Positions 7,804 to 15,900 of a stretch of DNA of 51,752 nt are shown piece after piece. Under the pieces are notes generated by a model, which made no database searches, was not told the origin of the DNA, and saw only the letters and a program-made list of their open reading frames with translations. Source of the stretch: Lachnospiraceae bacterium UBA4364 (GTDB taxonomy: Bacteria; Bacillota; Clostridia; Lachnospirales; Lachnospiraceae); the NCBI GenBank assembly GCA_002393955.1, contig DGSK01000066.1, positions 405 to 52,156 on the forward strand. The letters run 5' to 3'. How positions within the stretch are numbered: position 1 is the stretch's first letter; every line of letters begins with the position of its first letter. Both the position numbers and the translations under genes were made by a program.

Positions 7804-10235
7804 ATAATTCTATGGAAACACTAAAAAACGTGCATTATGATGCATTTATAAGCTACAGGCATTCGGAGCTGGATGATTTCGTTGCGGGAAAGCTGCATAA
7901 AAAGCTTGAAAGTTTCAAAATCCCAAAGGTAATAAAGAATAAAATAAAAAATGGAAAAAAAGGGATCGAAAGAGTTTTCCGTGATGTGGAGGAACTTCCC
8001 CTGTCGGATGATCTTTCCGAATCCATTACGACGGCACTGAACAACTCTGATTTTTTTATTGCCGTATGCACACCCAGATATATTGAATCAAAGTGGTGCA
8101 TGAAAGAGCTGGAAGTGTTTCTTCAGAATCACGATAGGGATCATGTCCTGCTTGTTCTGGCAGAAGGCGAACCTGACGAATCTTTTCCCGAAATACTTAA
8201 ATTTGAAGATATTAAACTGACAGGTGAAGCCGGCAGTATCGTTACGGAACGCAGGGAGAAAGAACCTTTAGCGGCTGATACCCGGGGGGCAGACAGGAGG
8301 GAAATATCAAAGGCTATTGATACTGCGGTAATAAAACTCTGTGCCGCAATTATGGGGCTTAGTTATGATGACCTAAAACAGCGTCATCATGAAGCTCAGG
8401 TTAGAAAAATGACTTTCACGGTCGGCGGGATAAGTCTTGCTATTTTGATTTTTGCTATATTTGCAACTGTTACGCTGGTAATGATAGGCCGGAAAAATGT
8501 TCTTATTGAAGCACAGTACGATAAGCTCGAAAAGCTTTATGCAGGAAGCATGGTATCTGTAGCAAAGGATCTTATGGGGGATGGAAGGCGGATGGATGCA
8601 ATATATGCATTAAGAAGCGTGCTTCCCGATGATGCCGGAGAAGGATACAATGCGGATGCATTAGACTGCCTTACAACGATACTTGGAGTTTACGGAACCG
8701 GTGAACAGCACTTTCCTGTTAAGACATATGATATAAAATCGATGGTTTTGGATTATGATGTTTCAAATGACGGGAATTATCTATGGATCAGTGACATGCT
8801 TGCGCTGTATGTATTTGATGTTCAGAGCGGAGAGAAAATAATGGAGATCGGCAGAATCAGCGGAGGACTCTTCTCGGCTGCCTTTTGCGGGGAAGATGGG
8901 ATTGTTGTCCTTGATGGAACAGATGCTTATTATTATAAAATTCATGAAGAAAATGGTAAGCTCCTGGAAGATGTCCACAGGCTTGACAGCTGTTTTCCTT
9001 CAACAGATGCAGACTTGGCCTTTATACTATGCGATAAGGAACTGATAGGAATTGATGGAGCAGGGAATATATCATACAGGATTGTCCTGGAAGATATTTT
9101 CGATTACGTATATTTTGCCAGCAGCGATATGTCTTTTGCAGATGGCAAGATGTGTCTGTCTTTTACTGATGGGAAGTCTTGTTTCATTCTTGTGGCTGAT
9201 GAATATACAGGGAAAATCTGCAGGACATTCGAAGAGAAAGGAGAGAAAAGTGTATGTGCTTTCACGGACGGAGGCACACTGTTTATTTCTGCTTCGGAAT
9301 ATTATGACGACTATTATAATGAAAAGACTGTTGTCCGGGCAATGGATATTGAAAGCGGTACAGAATTGTGGACAAAGGAAATGATGGATTTTTATGCGGG
9401 GGAATATCTATCATGCGATGGAGTTATGTACCTTACTGAGTATAATACGGTATACAAGATTGAGAAAAGTACCGGCGAACCACTTGGCCACTGCTCTGCA
9501 AACAATTATATCGTACAGGGCTGGTATGATAGTGACATCTTTTATTTTATTACTGTTGATAGCTCGGTTTATGCATATATTTCTGATAATGACTGTTATG
9601 ATATTTCATCATATTACTATGCGATGTATGACAGTACAGATTTAAGCAGCGATGTGGTCTGGTGTAATGGCAGGCTGTTCTGTCATCCGAACATTGCTAA
9701 TTATGTAGTGATGTATGAAGCTGTTGATAATGCTAATGCTGTTGTGATGCCGGATTTTTACGAAAATCAAAAGATGTGTATGCATGCTTCCGTTGATGAA
9801 CTGGATGTGGAGGGAATAAAAAAAGAATTGGTATATGATTCATTTTATTCAGATGACGGAAAGTATATCATGTTATGTAATTCAAACCGGACGGTTCAGA
9901 TCATAGATGTGGAAAGCATGAGTGTAGTCTCGACATTGCAGTCCAGTGCACAGTATTATTCCGGCTTATATTACAGTGAGATATCGGGCGGTTATTATAT
10001 CGATTCTTATCTGAATTCGTATCTGCTTAATGATGATATGCAGATATATGCAACATTACCACATATAGCGGGTGAAAATGATGGTGGATTTATTGTACAG
10101 TATTACTGTTTGCCGTATGTTTCCTATGATGAAATCATCAGTGCTGCCGATGAGATGCTTGACGGATACGAGCCGGCGGATGAAATGAAGATGAAATATG
10201 GCATTATGACTATGTCGGAACTGGAAGATATGTAA
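7800..10235 (+). CDS. TIR domain/single membrane helix/beta-propeller protein
   Basis: An 811-residue protein. Residues 12-135 form a TIR domain: YDAFISYRHSE (strand A), FRDVEELPLS (BB loop), SDFFIAVCTPRYIESKWCMKEL. Glu103 in WCMKE matches the catalytic glutamate of NAD+-cleaving TIR domains such as SARM1 and plant TIRs. A membrane helix follows at about 204-228, then a long region of PQQ/WD-like repeats with many Asp/Tyr/Ser, predicted to lie outside the cell. So an outside propeller may control an inside NADase or scaffold. GTG at 7800 overlaps the previous stop; ATG at 7812, 11 bases after GGAG, is equally likely. TIR domains serve in anti-phage defence and in other signalling; defence is not shown here. 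Confidence 0.82.
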   Translation: MNNSMETLKNVHYDAFISYRHSELDDFVAGKLHKKLESFKIPKVIKNKIKNGKKGIERVFRDVEELPLSDDLSESITTALNNSDFFIAVCTPRYIESKWCMKELEVFLQNHDRDHVLLVLAEGEPDESFPEILKFEDIKLTGEAGSIVTERREKEPLAADTRGADRREISKAIDTAVIKLCAAIMGLSYDDLKQRHHEAQVRKMTFTVGGISLAILIFAIFATVTLVMIGRKNVLIEAQYDKLEKLYAGSMVSVAKDLMGDGRRMDAIYALRSVLPDDAGEGYNADALDCLTTILGVYGTGEQHFPVKTYDIKSMVLDYDVSNDGNYLWISDMLALYVFDVQSGEKIMEIGRISGGLFSAAFCGEDGIVVLDGTDAYYYKIHEENGKLLEDVHRLDSCFPSTDADLAFILCDKELIGIDGAGNISYRIVLEDIFDYVYFASSDMSFADGKMCLSFTDGKSCFILVADEYTGKICRTFEEKGEKSVCAFTDGGTLFISASEYYDDYYNEKTVVRAMDIESGTELWTKEMMDFYAGEYLSCDGVMYLTEYNTVYKIEKSTGEPLGHCSANNYIVQGWYDSDIFYFITVDSSVYAYISDNDCYDISSYYYAMYDSTDLSSDVVWCNGRLFCHPNIANYVVMYEAVDNANAVVMPDFYENQKMCMHASVDELDVEGIKKELVYDSFYSDDGKYIMLCNSNRTVQIIDVESMSVVSTLQSSAQYYSGLYYSEISGGYYIDSYLNSYLLNDDMQIYATLPHIAGENDGGFIVQYYCLPYVSYDEIISAADEMLDGYEPADEMKMKYGIMTMSELEDM

Positions 10236-10303
10236 AGCCGGACTCTCCGGATACAAGAGTTTTACTTATGAAATCACATCCCTATGGTATGCGGATTCAG
10301 ACA

Positions 10304-11377
10304 ATGAAAAAGGATTATTTTCGATATAAATTTATATTGACGGTTTCGACTCTGGGCGTTATGGCAATGCTGTCAGCGTGTTCGGAAGGCGCGGGCAATC
10401 CGACACCGGAAGAGCCGGCAGAGGTTGTGGAACTGAATCTGAATGGAACTGCTGATGATGACAGTCTGCCTGATGATGGGGGAGCGGATACCGGTCCCTC
10501 AGGAAACGAGGCAGATGCGGAAGCTGATAAGGATACGGATTCCGGAGAATCATCATTTGCACCGGATGACGGACGGACTTATGTGGCAACAGATAAAAAT
10601 GTTCAGAATATGATCAATCATATGGTCATGAATTATGGTACATACGGTGCAGGCGCGGACGACACCGTAAATGAACTGCTTGATAAGATTGAGCAGAAAG
10701 ATCCGGTAGCTGCTGACAGATGGGGTCGCATCATGGCACTGTGGAAAGCTACCGATAACGACCTGGAACTGAACTATGATGTGCTTCCAGACGGACTTAA
10801 AAGTACTGATGAACTCTGTCTTGTAGTACTGGGATTTCAGCTGAATGTGGACGGCACAATGAAGGACGAGCTGGTCCAGCGGCTGAAAGTGGCTCTTGCA
10901 AGTGCAGAAAAATATCCGAATGCATATATACTCTGTACAGGTGGTGGTACGGCGGCCGGTAATGCATCTGCAACAGAGGCCGGACAGATGGCCAAGTGGC
11001 TCACGGAAAACGGTATTAGCAGTGACCGCGTCATCGTGGAAAACAGATCCCGTACTACTCCGGAGAATGCCATATTCTCTTATGAGATACTTCGAAGGGA
11101 TTATCCGCAGGTGAATCAGATAGCCATAATTTCCAGTGACTACCATATAGCTACGGGAGTGCTTTTATTCGGTGCGGAAACCATTCTTGGTGCCGGAGAT
11201 GACGGAAGGGAGAAGATTGAGGTTGTATCAAATGCCGCCTGGCGTGCCCCGGGCGGATATCTTGCAGACTGGTTTAAGGCCGGATCTTTAGTGGAGATAT
11301 CCGGGGACAGTGAGACAGCCTATGCCATCTACTATAGCGGTTATGGCATAAATGACCTGCCGCCGATAGGGGACTGA
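10304..11377 (+). CDS. DUF218 (YdcF/SanA-like) lipoprotein
   Basis: A predicted lipoprotein: a basic start (MKKDYFRYK), a hydrophobic stretch and the lipobox LSAC. A low-complexity acidic linker (about 75 residues rich in D, E, G, P) leads to a DUF218 domain with VVLGFQL, the GGGTAAGNASATEA turn, ENRSRTTPENA and SSDYHIATGV. DUF218 proteins are linked to envelope integrity (SanA, ElyC), but their chemistry is poorly known. ATG at 10304 puts the lipid cysteine at residue 26; an in-frame ATG at 10268 would make the leader too long, and neither has a strong ribosome site. It follows the TIR gene by about 70 bases and is probably the last gene of that operon. Confidence 0.75.
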   Translation: MKKDYFRYKFILTVSTLGVMAMLSACSEGAGNPTPEEPAEVVELNLNGTADDDSLPDDGGADTGPSGNEADAEADKDTDSGESSFAPDDGRTYVATDKNVQNMINHMVMNYGTYGAGADDTVNELLDKIEQKDPVAADRWGRIMALWKATDNDLELNYDVLPDGLKSTDELCLVVLGFQLNVDGTMKDELVQRLKVALASAEKYPNAYILCTGGGTAAGNASATEAGQMAKWLTENGISSDRVIVENRSRTTPENAIFSYEILRRDYPQVNQIAIISSDYHIATGVLLFGAETILGAGDDGREKIEVVSNAAWRAPGGYLADWFKAGSLVEISGDSETAYAIYYSGYGINDLPPIGD

Positions 11378-11400
11378 TCAGGAAGCGGAATGGGGGAATC

Positions 11401-11429
11401 TTGTGAATTTAGATTCCCTATGGTATCAT
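11401..11429 (+). promoter_or_regulatory. Candidate promoter of pyk
   Basis: TTGTGA (11401-11406), a 17-base spacer, then TATCAT (11424-11429). It is the best match to a housekeeping promoter in the 145-base gap before pyruvate kinase. Confidence 0.5.
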
Positions 11430-11467
11430 TACAAGCTGTAAATAATGAAAGATGAGGAGAATCAGTG

Positions 11468-11488
11468 AAGGGAATGTGTTTCCCTTTT
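11468..11488 (+). terminator. Small hairpin with T-run in the pyk leader
   Basis: Stem aagggaa / ttccctt with loop tgtgt, running into TTTT. It lies downstream of the candidate promoter and 35 bases before the pyk start, so it could attenuate pyk, or mark the end of the upstream operon if that promoter is not used. The stem is short and the T-run brief. Confidence 0.35.
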
Positions 11489-11522
11489 CAGAGCAGTATG
11501 GAACGCTGCAGAAGGAGGAGGA

Positions 11523-12935
11523 ATGAGAAAGACAAAGATCGTATGTACCATAGGACCGGCAAGCGAGAGCCCGGAGATGCTGGAAAAGCTCTGCCTTGCA
11601 GGCATGAATGTGGCAAGACTTAATTTTTCACACGGCTCACATGAAGAGCATAAGGAGCGTATTAAGAATATAAGAGAAGTAAGCAGGAGATTAAAACTCC
11701 CTATTGCTATACTTTTGGATACCAAGGGGCCAGAGTTCAGGATAAAGACATTTGCTGATGGCAAGGTGACTCTGAAAGCCGGGGATAAGTTCACTTTCAG
11801 GGGAAGTGACACCATAGGCGATCAGACAGGTGTGTCAGTAAGTTTTGAAGGATTAGCACATGATGTGACTCCCGGTGACCACATACTGGTTGCCAATGGC
11901 CTGATGGACTTTGTTGTAGATGAGATAGTCGGGGACGATGTGGTATGTACTGCTCAGAATGACGGAAATCTTTCAGACAGGAAGAGTATGAATTTCCCGG
12001 GAAAGATAATGAGTACGGAATTCTTAAGCGAGCAGGATAAGGCTGATATCTTATTTGGCATAGAACAGGAAGTGGATTTCATAGCCTGCTCATTTGTATC
12101 CAGGGCACAGGACCTTAGGGATGTTCATGCATTCCTTGATGAGCATGGTTCACCTGACATAGAGCTTATTGCAAAGATAGAAAACCAGCCCGGAATAGAT
12201 AATATAGAAGAAATCTGTGAGCAGTGCTCCGGTATAATGATCGGACGTGGTGATATGGGTGTGGAGATTGCACCGGAAAGGCTTCCGGCTGTACAGAAGA
12301 GCCTCATTACAAAGTGCAGACTTTTAGGCAAGCGTGTTATAACTGCAACTGAGATGCTTGAGTCAATGATATCTTCTCCCAGGCCTACCAGGGCAGAGGT
12401 GTCTGATGTGGCGAATGCCGTATATGACGGTACTTCTGCCGTAATGCTTTCAGGCGAGACTGCTGCAGGTAAATATCCGGAGCAGGCTGTCAGGATGATG
12501 GCATCAATCGCAGAAGCTACCGAGAATGAGATTCATTACGGAAAGAGATTCCATAATTATTCATTTGAGATGAAGAATAATGTTGACTGTATTTCACATG
12601 CGGTATGCGGTATGGCCATAGATGTTGACGCTAAAGCCATAGCGGTATGTTCCATTTCCGGTATTACAGTAATGATGGTTTCACGTTTCAGATGTCCGGT
12701 GGATATAGTCGGTATAACCACCAATGAGAGGAGTTACAGAAGGCTTGCTCTTTCATGGGGAGTTACTCCGGTGCTTTGTGAGGAGTTTGATTCGACGGAT
12801 GTACTTTTCTACTTCGCACAGAAGACCGCTGTGGATGTCATGGGACTTAATCCGGGAGACAATGTGGTAATAACCGGTGGTATGATAAACGGTACATCCG
12901 GTAATACAAATCTGATCAAGATAGCTACAGTATAA
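11523..12935 (+). CDS. pyk: Pyruvate kinase
   Basis: Catalyses phosphoenolpyruvate + ADP to pyruvate + ATP, the last step of glycolysis, in the cytoplasm. The 470-residue length is that of the short form without the extra C-terminal PEP-like domain seen in Bacillus. Seen in order: RKTKIVCTIGPAS, NVARLNFSHG, LDTKGPE (Glu here suggests K+-dependence), the B domain, IAKIENQPG with the catalytic Lys, IGRGDMGVEI for metal binding and the TATEMLESM...PRPTRAEVSDVANA signature. The signature has TATE where TATQ is common. Start ATG follows AAGGAGGAGG. It has its own predicted promoter. Confidence 0.97.
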   Translation: MRKTKIVCTIGPASESPEMLEKLCLAGMNVARLNFSHGSHEEHKERIKNIREVSRRLKLPIAILLDTKGPEFRIKTFADGKVTLKAGDKFTFRGSDTIGDQTGVSVSFEGLAHDVTPGDHILVANGLMDFVVDEIVGDDVVCTAQNDGNLSDRKSMNFPGKIMSTEFLSEQDKADILFGIEQEVDFIACSFVSRAQDLRDVHAFLDEHGSPDIELIAKIENQPGIDNIEEICEQCSGIMIGRGDMGVEIAPERLPAVQKSLITKCRLLGKRVITATEMLESMISSPRPTRAEVSDVANAVYDGTSAVMLSGETAAGKYPEQAVRMMASIAEATENEIHYGKRFHNYSFEMKNNVDCISHAVCGMAIDVDAKAIAVCSISGITVMMVSRFRCPVDIVGITTNERSYRRLALSWGVTPVLCEEFDSTDVLFYFAQKTAVDVMGLNPGDNVVITGGMINGTSGNTNLIKIATV

Positions 12936-12970
12936 TTAAACATATTTAATGTATCAAAAAGGAGGCCTGA

Positions 12971-13684
12971 ATGAAAAAGAACGATCTTTCAAAACTGCTT
13001 TCCGAGAACGCATATCCCGGACGGGGTATAGTGATAGGAAGAAGCACTGACGGAAAATATGCGGTAACGGCATATTTTATCATGGGCAGAAGCGTTAACA
13101 GCCGTAACAGGGTATTTGTTGAAGATGGTGAGGGAATACGCACCCAGGCATTTGATCCTTCCAAAATGGAAGATCCCCATCTCATAATCTATTCTCCGGT
13201 AAGGGTACTGGGAAACAAGACCATTGTTACAAATGGTGACCAGACAGATACCATATATGAGCTTATGGACAACCAGCAGACCTTCGAACAGGCACTTCGT
13301 ACAAGGGAATTTGAGGATGATGCACCCAACTACACACCCAGGATATCCGGAATCATGCATATCGAAAATGGCGAATATAATTTCGCAATGTCAATCCTCA
13401 AGTCAGATGACGGGGATGCTGATTCCTGCGAGCGTTTTACATTTGCATACAGCAATCCAAGGAGTGGTGCCGGAAGGTTTATCCATACCTATATGGGAGA
13501 CGGAAATCCCCTGCCGTCATTTGAGGGCGAGCCCGAATTGGTAAGTATAGAAGGAGATATTGATACATTTACTGATAGTGTATGGAACTCTCTTAATGAG
13601 GATAATAAGGTTTCACTTTTCGTCAGGTTTATAGATATCGAGACCGGAGAATATGAAACCAGGATAATAAATAAGAACGTCTGA
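12971..13684 (+). CDS. purO: IMP cyclohydrolase, PurO-type
   Basis: Closes the ring of FAICAR to form IMP, the last step of purine synthesis. The 237-residue protein matches the stand-alone IMP cyclohydrolase family first known from archaea (PurO), not the MGS-like N-terminal half of bacterial PurH: note YPGRGIVIGRS, AYFIMGRSVNSRNR, YSPVR and TPRISGIMH. It is followed by a gene encoding only the transformylase half of PurH, so the two proteins together replace bifunctional PurH. ATG follows AAGGAGG by 7 bases. It starts 35 bases after pyk without a clear terminator between. Confidence 0.88.
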   Translation: MKKNDLSKLLSENAYPGRGIVIGRSTDGKYAVTAYFIMGRSVNSRNRVFVEDGEGIRTQAFDPSKMEDPHLIIYSPVRVLGNKTIVTNGDQTDTIYELMDNQQTFEQALRTREFEDDAPNYTPRISGIMHIENGEYNFAMSILKSDDGDADSCERFTFAYSNPRSGAGRFIHTYMGDGNPLPSFEGEPELVSIEGDIDTFTDSVWNSLNEDNKVSLFVRFIDIETGEYETRIINKNV

Positions 13685-13688
13685 AAAC

Positions 13689-13715
13689 TGACAACAGTGA
13701 CAATAGTGACAATAG
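13689..13715 (+). repeat. Three tandem 9-base units (tgacaatag)
   Basis: The units read tgacaacag, tgacaatag and tgacaatag, running directly into the GGAGG ribosome site of the next gene. They may modulate spacing or translation; slipped-strand variation between strains is possible. Confidence 0.55.
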
Positions 13716-13727
13716 GAGGATCTTTTC

Positions 13728-14906
13728 ATGAAAGAACTGGAACTTAAGTATGGATGTAACCCTAATCAGAAGCCCTCAAAGATTTTTGTAAATAACGGAA
13801 GCGACCTTCCCATAGAGGTTCTGAACGGAAAGCCCGGTTACATCAATTTTATGGATGCACTTAACGGCTGGCAGCTGGTAAAGGAGCTTAAGGCGGCTAC
13901 AGACCTTCCTGCAGCTACATCCTTTAAGCATGTTTCACCTGCAGGTGCGGCAGTAGGCATTGAACTTGATGATACCTTAAAGCAGATATACTTTGTGGAT
14001 GAAAAAGCTGAACTGTCACCTTTGGCATGTGCATATGCAAGGGCAAGAGGTGCGGACAGAATGTCATCCTTTGGTGATTATATAGCACTTTCTGATGTCT
14101 GCGATGTAGCTACGGCAAAGCTGATCAAGCCTGAAGTATCAGACGGTATAATCGCACCGGGATATGAGCCCGAGGCGCTTGAGATACTTAAGTCCAAAAA
14201 GAGGGGCCTGTATAATGTGGTTAAGATCGATCCTGATTACAAGCCCGAACCTATTGAACATAAGGATGTTTTCGGTATCACCTTCGAGCAGGGAAGAAAC
14301 GAATATAAGATCGACAAGTCACTTCTTGAGAACATCGTTACAAAGAATAAGGAGCTGCCTGAAATCGCAAAGATCGACCTTGTCATAGCGCTTATTACGC
14401 TTAAATATACCCAGTCAAATTCCGTATGCTATACAAAGGGCGGGCAGGCTATAGGCATAGGTGCGGGACAGCAGTCCAGAATTCACTGCACAAGGCTGGC
14501 TGGCTCCAAAGCTGATAACTGGCTTCTCCGTCAGTCTCCGAAGGTGCTTGGCCTTAAGTTCGTAGATGGCATAAGCCGGGCAGACAGGGATAATTCCATA
14601 GACCTGTATATCGGTGATGATTATATGGATGTTCTTGCTGATGGCGCTTGGCAGAAGGTATTTGCCGAAAAGCCTGAGATCTACACTAAGGAAGAAAAGC
14701 AGGTATGGCTGTCACAGGCTACGGATGTGGCACTGGGATCTGATGCTTTCTTCCCCTTCTCAGACAATATTGAACGTGCTTACAAGAGTGGCGTAAAGTA
14801 TGTGGCTGAGCCCGGCGGATCAAAGAGGGATGATGCGGTTATCGAAGCCGCAGACAAGCTGGGCATGGTAATGGCGTTTACAGGCATGAGACTGTTCCAT
14901 CATTGA
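13728..14906 (+). CDS. purH: AICAR transformylase, stand-alone domain
   Basis: Transfers a formyl group from 10-formyl-tetrahydrofolate to AICAR, giving FAICAR, the penultimate purine step. The 392-residue protein corresponds to the C-terminal part of PurH: the catalytic Lys-His pair is in TSFKHVSPAG, and LSPLACAYARARGADRMSSFGD, KYTQSNSVCY and GAGQQSR(I)HC are present. The MGS-like cyclohydrolase domain is absent, its task being done by the upstream PurO-type protein. Length agrees with the shorter stand-alone family seen in clostridia. ATG has an AGGAGG site 8 bases ahead. The C-terminal segment VKYVAEPGGS and MVMAFTGMRLFHH closes the fold. Confidence 0.92.
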   Translation: MKELELKYGCNPNQKPSKIFVNNGSDLPIEVLNGKPGYINFMDALNGWQLVKELKAATDLPAATSFKHVSPAGAAVGIELDDTLKQIYFVDEKAELSPLACAYARARGADRMSSFGDYIALSDVCDVATAKLIKPEVSDGIIAPGYEPEALEILKSKKRGLYNVVKIDPDYKPEPIEHKDVFGITFEQGRNEYKIDKSLLENIVTKNKELPEIAKIDLVIALITLKYTQSNSVCYTKGGQAIGIGAGQQSRIHCTRLAGSKADNWLLRQSPKVLGLKFVDGISRADRDNSIDLYIGDDYMDVLADGAWQKVFAEKPEIYTKEEKQVWLSQATDVALGSDAFFPFSDNIERAYKSGVKYVAEPGGSKRDDAVIEAADKLGMVMAFTGMRLFHH

Positions 14907-14916
14907 TGATTCAGTA

Positions 14917-15900
14917 ATGGACAGGATTTACACCGGACTTTCGGATATGGAATGCTGCATGCTCTGCCCGAGGAAATGCTCAGTGGACAGAAGGTCTGAT
15001 AGTGCTTCATCAAAGACCGGTGTCTGTGGTCAGACAGAAAAAATAAAAATAGCAAGGGCTGCTCTCCACTATTGGGAGGAGCCCTGCATATCAGGAAAAA
15101 ACGGCTCAGGAGCCGTTTTTTTCAGTGGTTGTTCACTTAAGTGTGTTTTCTGTCAGAACCGTGATATTTCCGCCGGGGGATTTGGTAAAGAAATAAGCAT
15201 CGAAAGGCTTGCGGATATATTTCTGGAACTTCAGGAAAAGGGGGCAGAGAATATCAATCTGGTAACGCCGACACATTTTATCCCGCAGATACGGGCTGCT
15301 CTTGATATGGTAAGAGCTGATCTTAAACTGCCGGTGGTCTATAACTCTTCCGGTTACGAAAGTGTGGAAAGCCTGAAGCTTTTAGCTGGTTATATAGACA
15401 TATATCTTCCGGATTTTAAGTATGCGGATAAGGGGCTGGCAGCAGAGCTTTCAAAGGCGGGGGACTATCCGGAATGTGCAGTTTTGGCTATTGACGAAAT
15501 GGTAAGGCAGGTTACGGAGATTTATAAGTCGGGTGGGAGTCACACAGAAGGTATATGCTCATTTGATGACAGAGGTATGATGCGGCATGGCGTGATCATC
15601 AGACATCTGGTACTTCCGGGGCATGTCAGGAATTCAAAAGCGGCTCTGAGACTGTTATATGAAAGATATAACAATATGCTGTATTACAGTATAATGAACC
15701 AGTATACACCGCCAACGGATGAAACGATCCTTGCAAAGCTGTCTGCAGACTGCCCTGAACTTACCAGAAAGCTTACCGGGAGGGAATACGAGAAAACCAT
15801 TGACTACGCTCTTGATTTGGGAATCACAAATGCGTATGTCCAGGAGGGGGGAACTGCAAGCGAGAGTTTCATACCACCCTTTGATCTGGAGGGAGTTTAG
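14917..15900 (+). CDS. Radical SAM protein, PflA-like (COG1313)
   Basis: A 327-residue radical SAM enzyme. The SAM-binding 4Fe-4S motif CxxxCxxC is C72-SLK-C76-VF-C79. An additional N-terminal cysteine cluster (CCMLCPRKC...GVCGQ) may hold a second metal. NLVTPTHFIPQI and the DIYLPDFKYAD strand match the family annotated as putative pyruvate formate-lyase activating enzyme homologues, but no glycyl radical enzyme lies nearby and the substrate is unknown. It starts 10 bases after purH with a weak ribosome site and its stop overlaps the convergent ABC permease stop by 3 bases (shared TTAG). Confidence 0.85.
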   Translation: MDRIYTGLSDMECCMLCPRKCSVDRRSDSASSKTGVCGQTEKIKIARAALHYWEEPCISGKNGSGAVFFSGCSLKCVFCQNRDISAGGFGKEISIERLADIFLELQEKGAENINLVTPTHFIPQIRAALDMVRADLKLPVVYNSSGYESVESLKLLAGYIDIYLPDFKYADKGLAAELSKAGDYPECAVLAIDEMVRQVTEIYKSGGSHTEGICSFDDRGMMRHGVIIRHLVLPGHVRNSKAALRLLYERYNNMLYYSIMNQYTPPTDETILAKLSADCPELTRKLTGREYEKTIDYALDLGITNAYVQEGGTASESFIPPFDLEGV

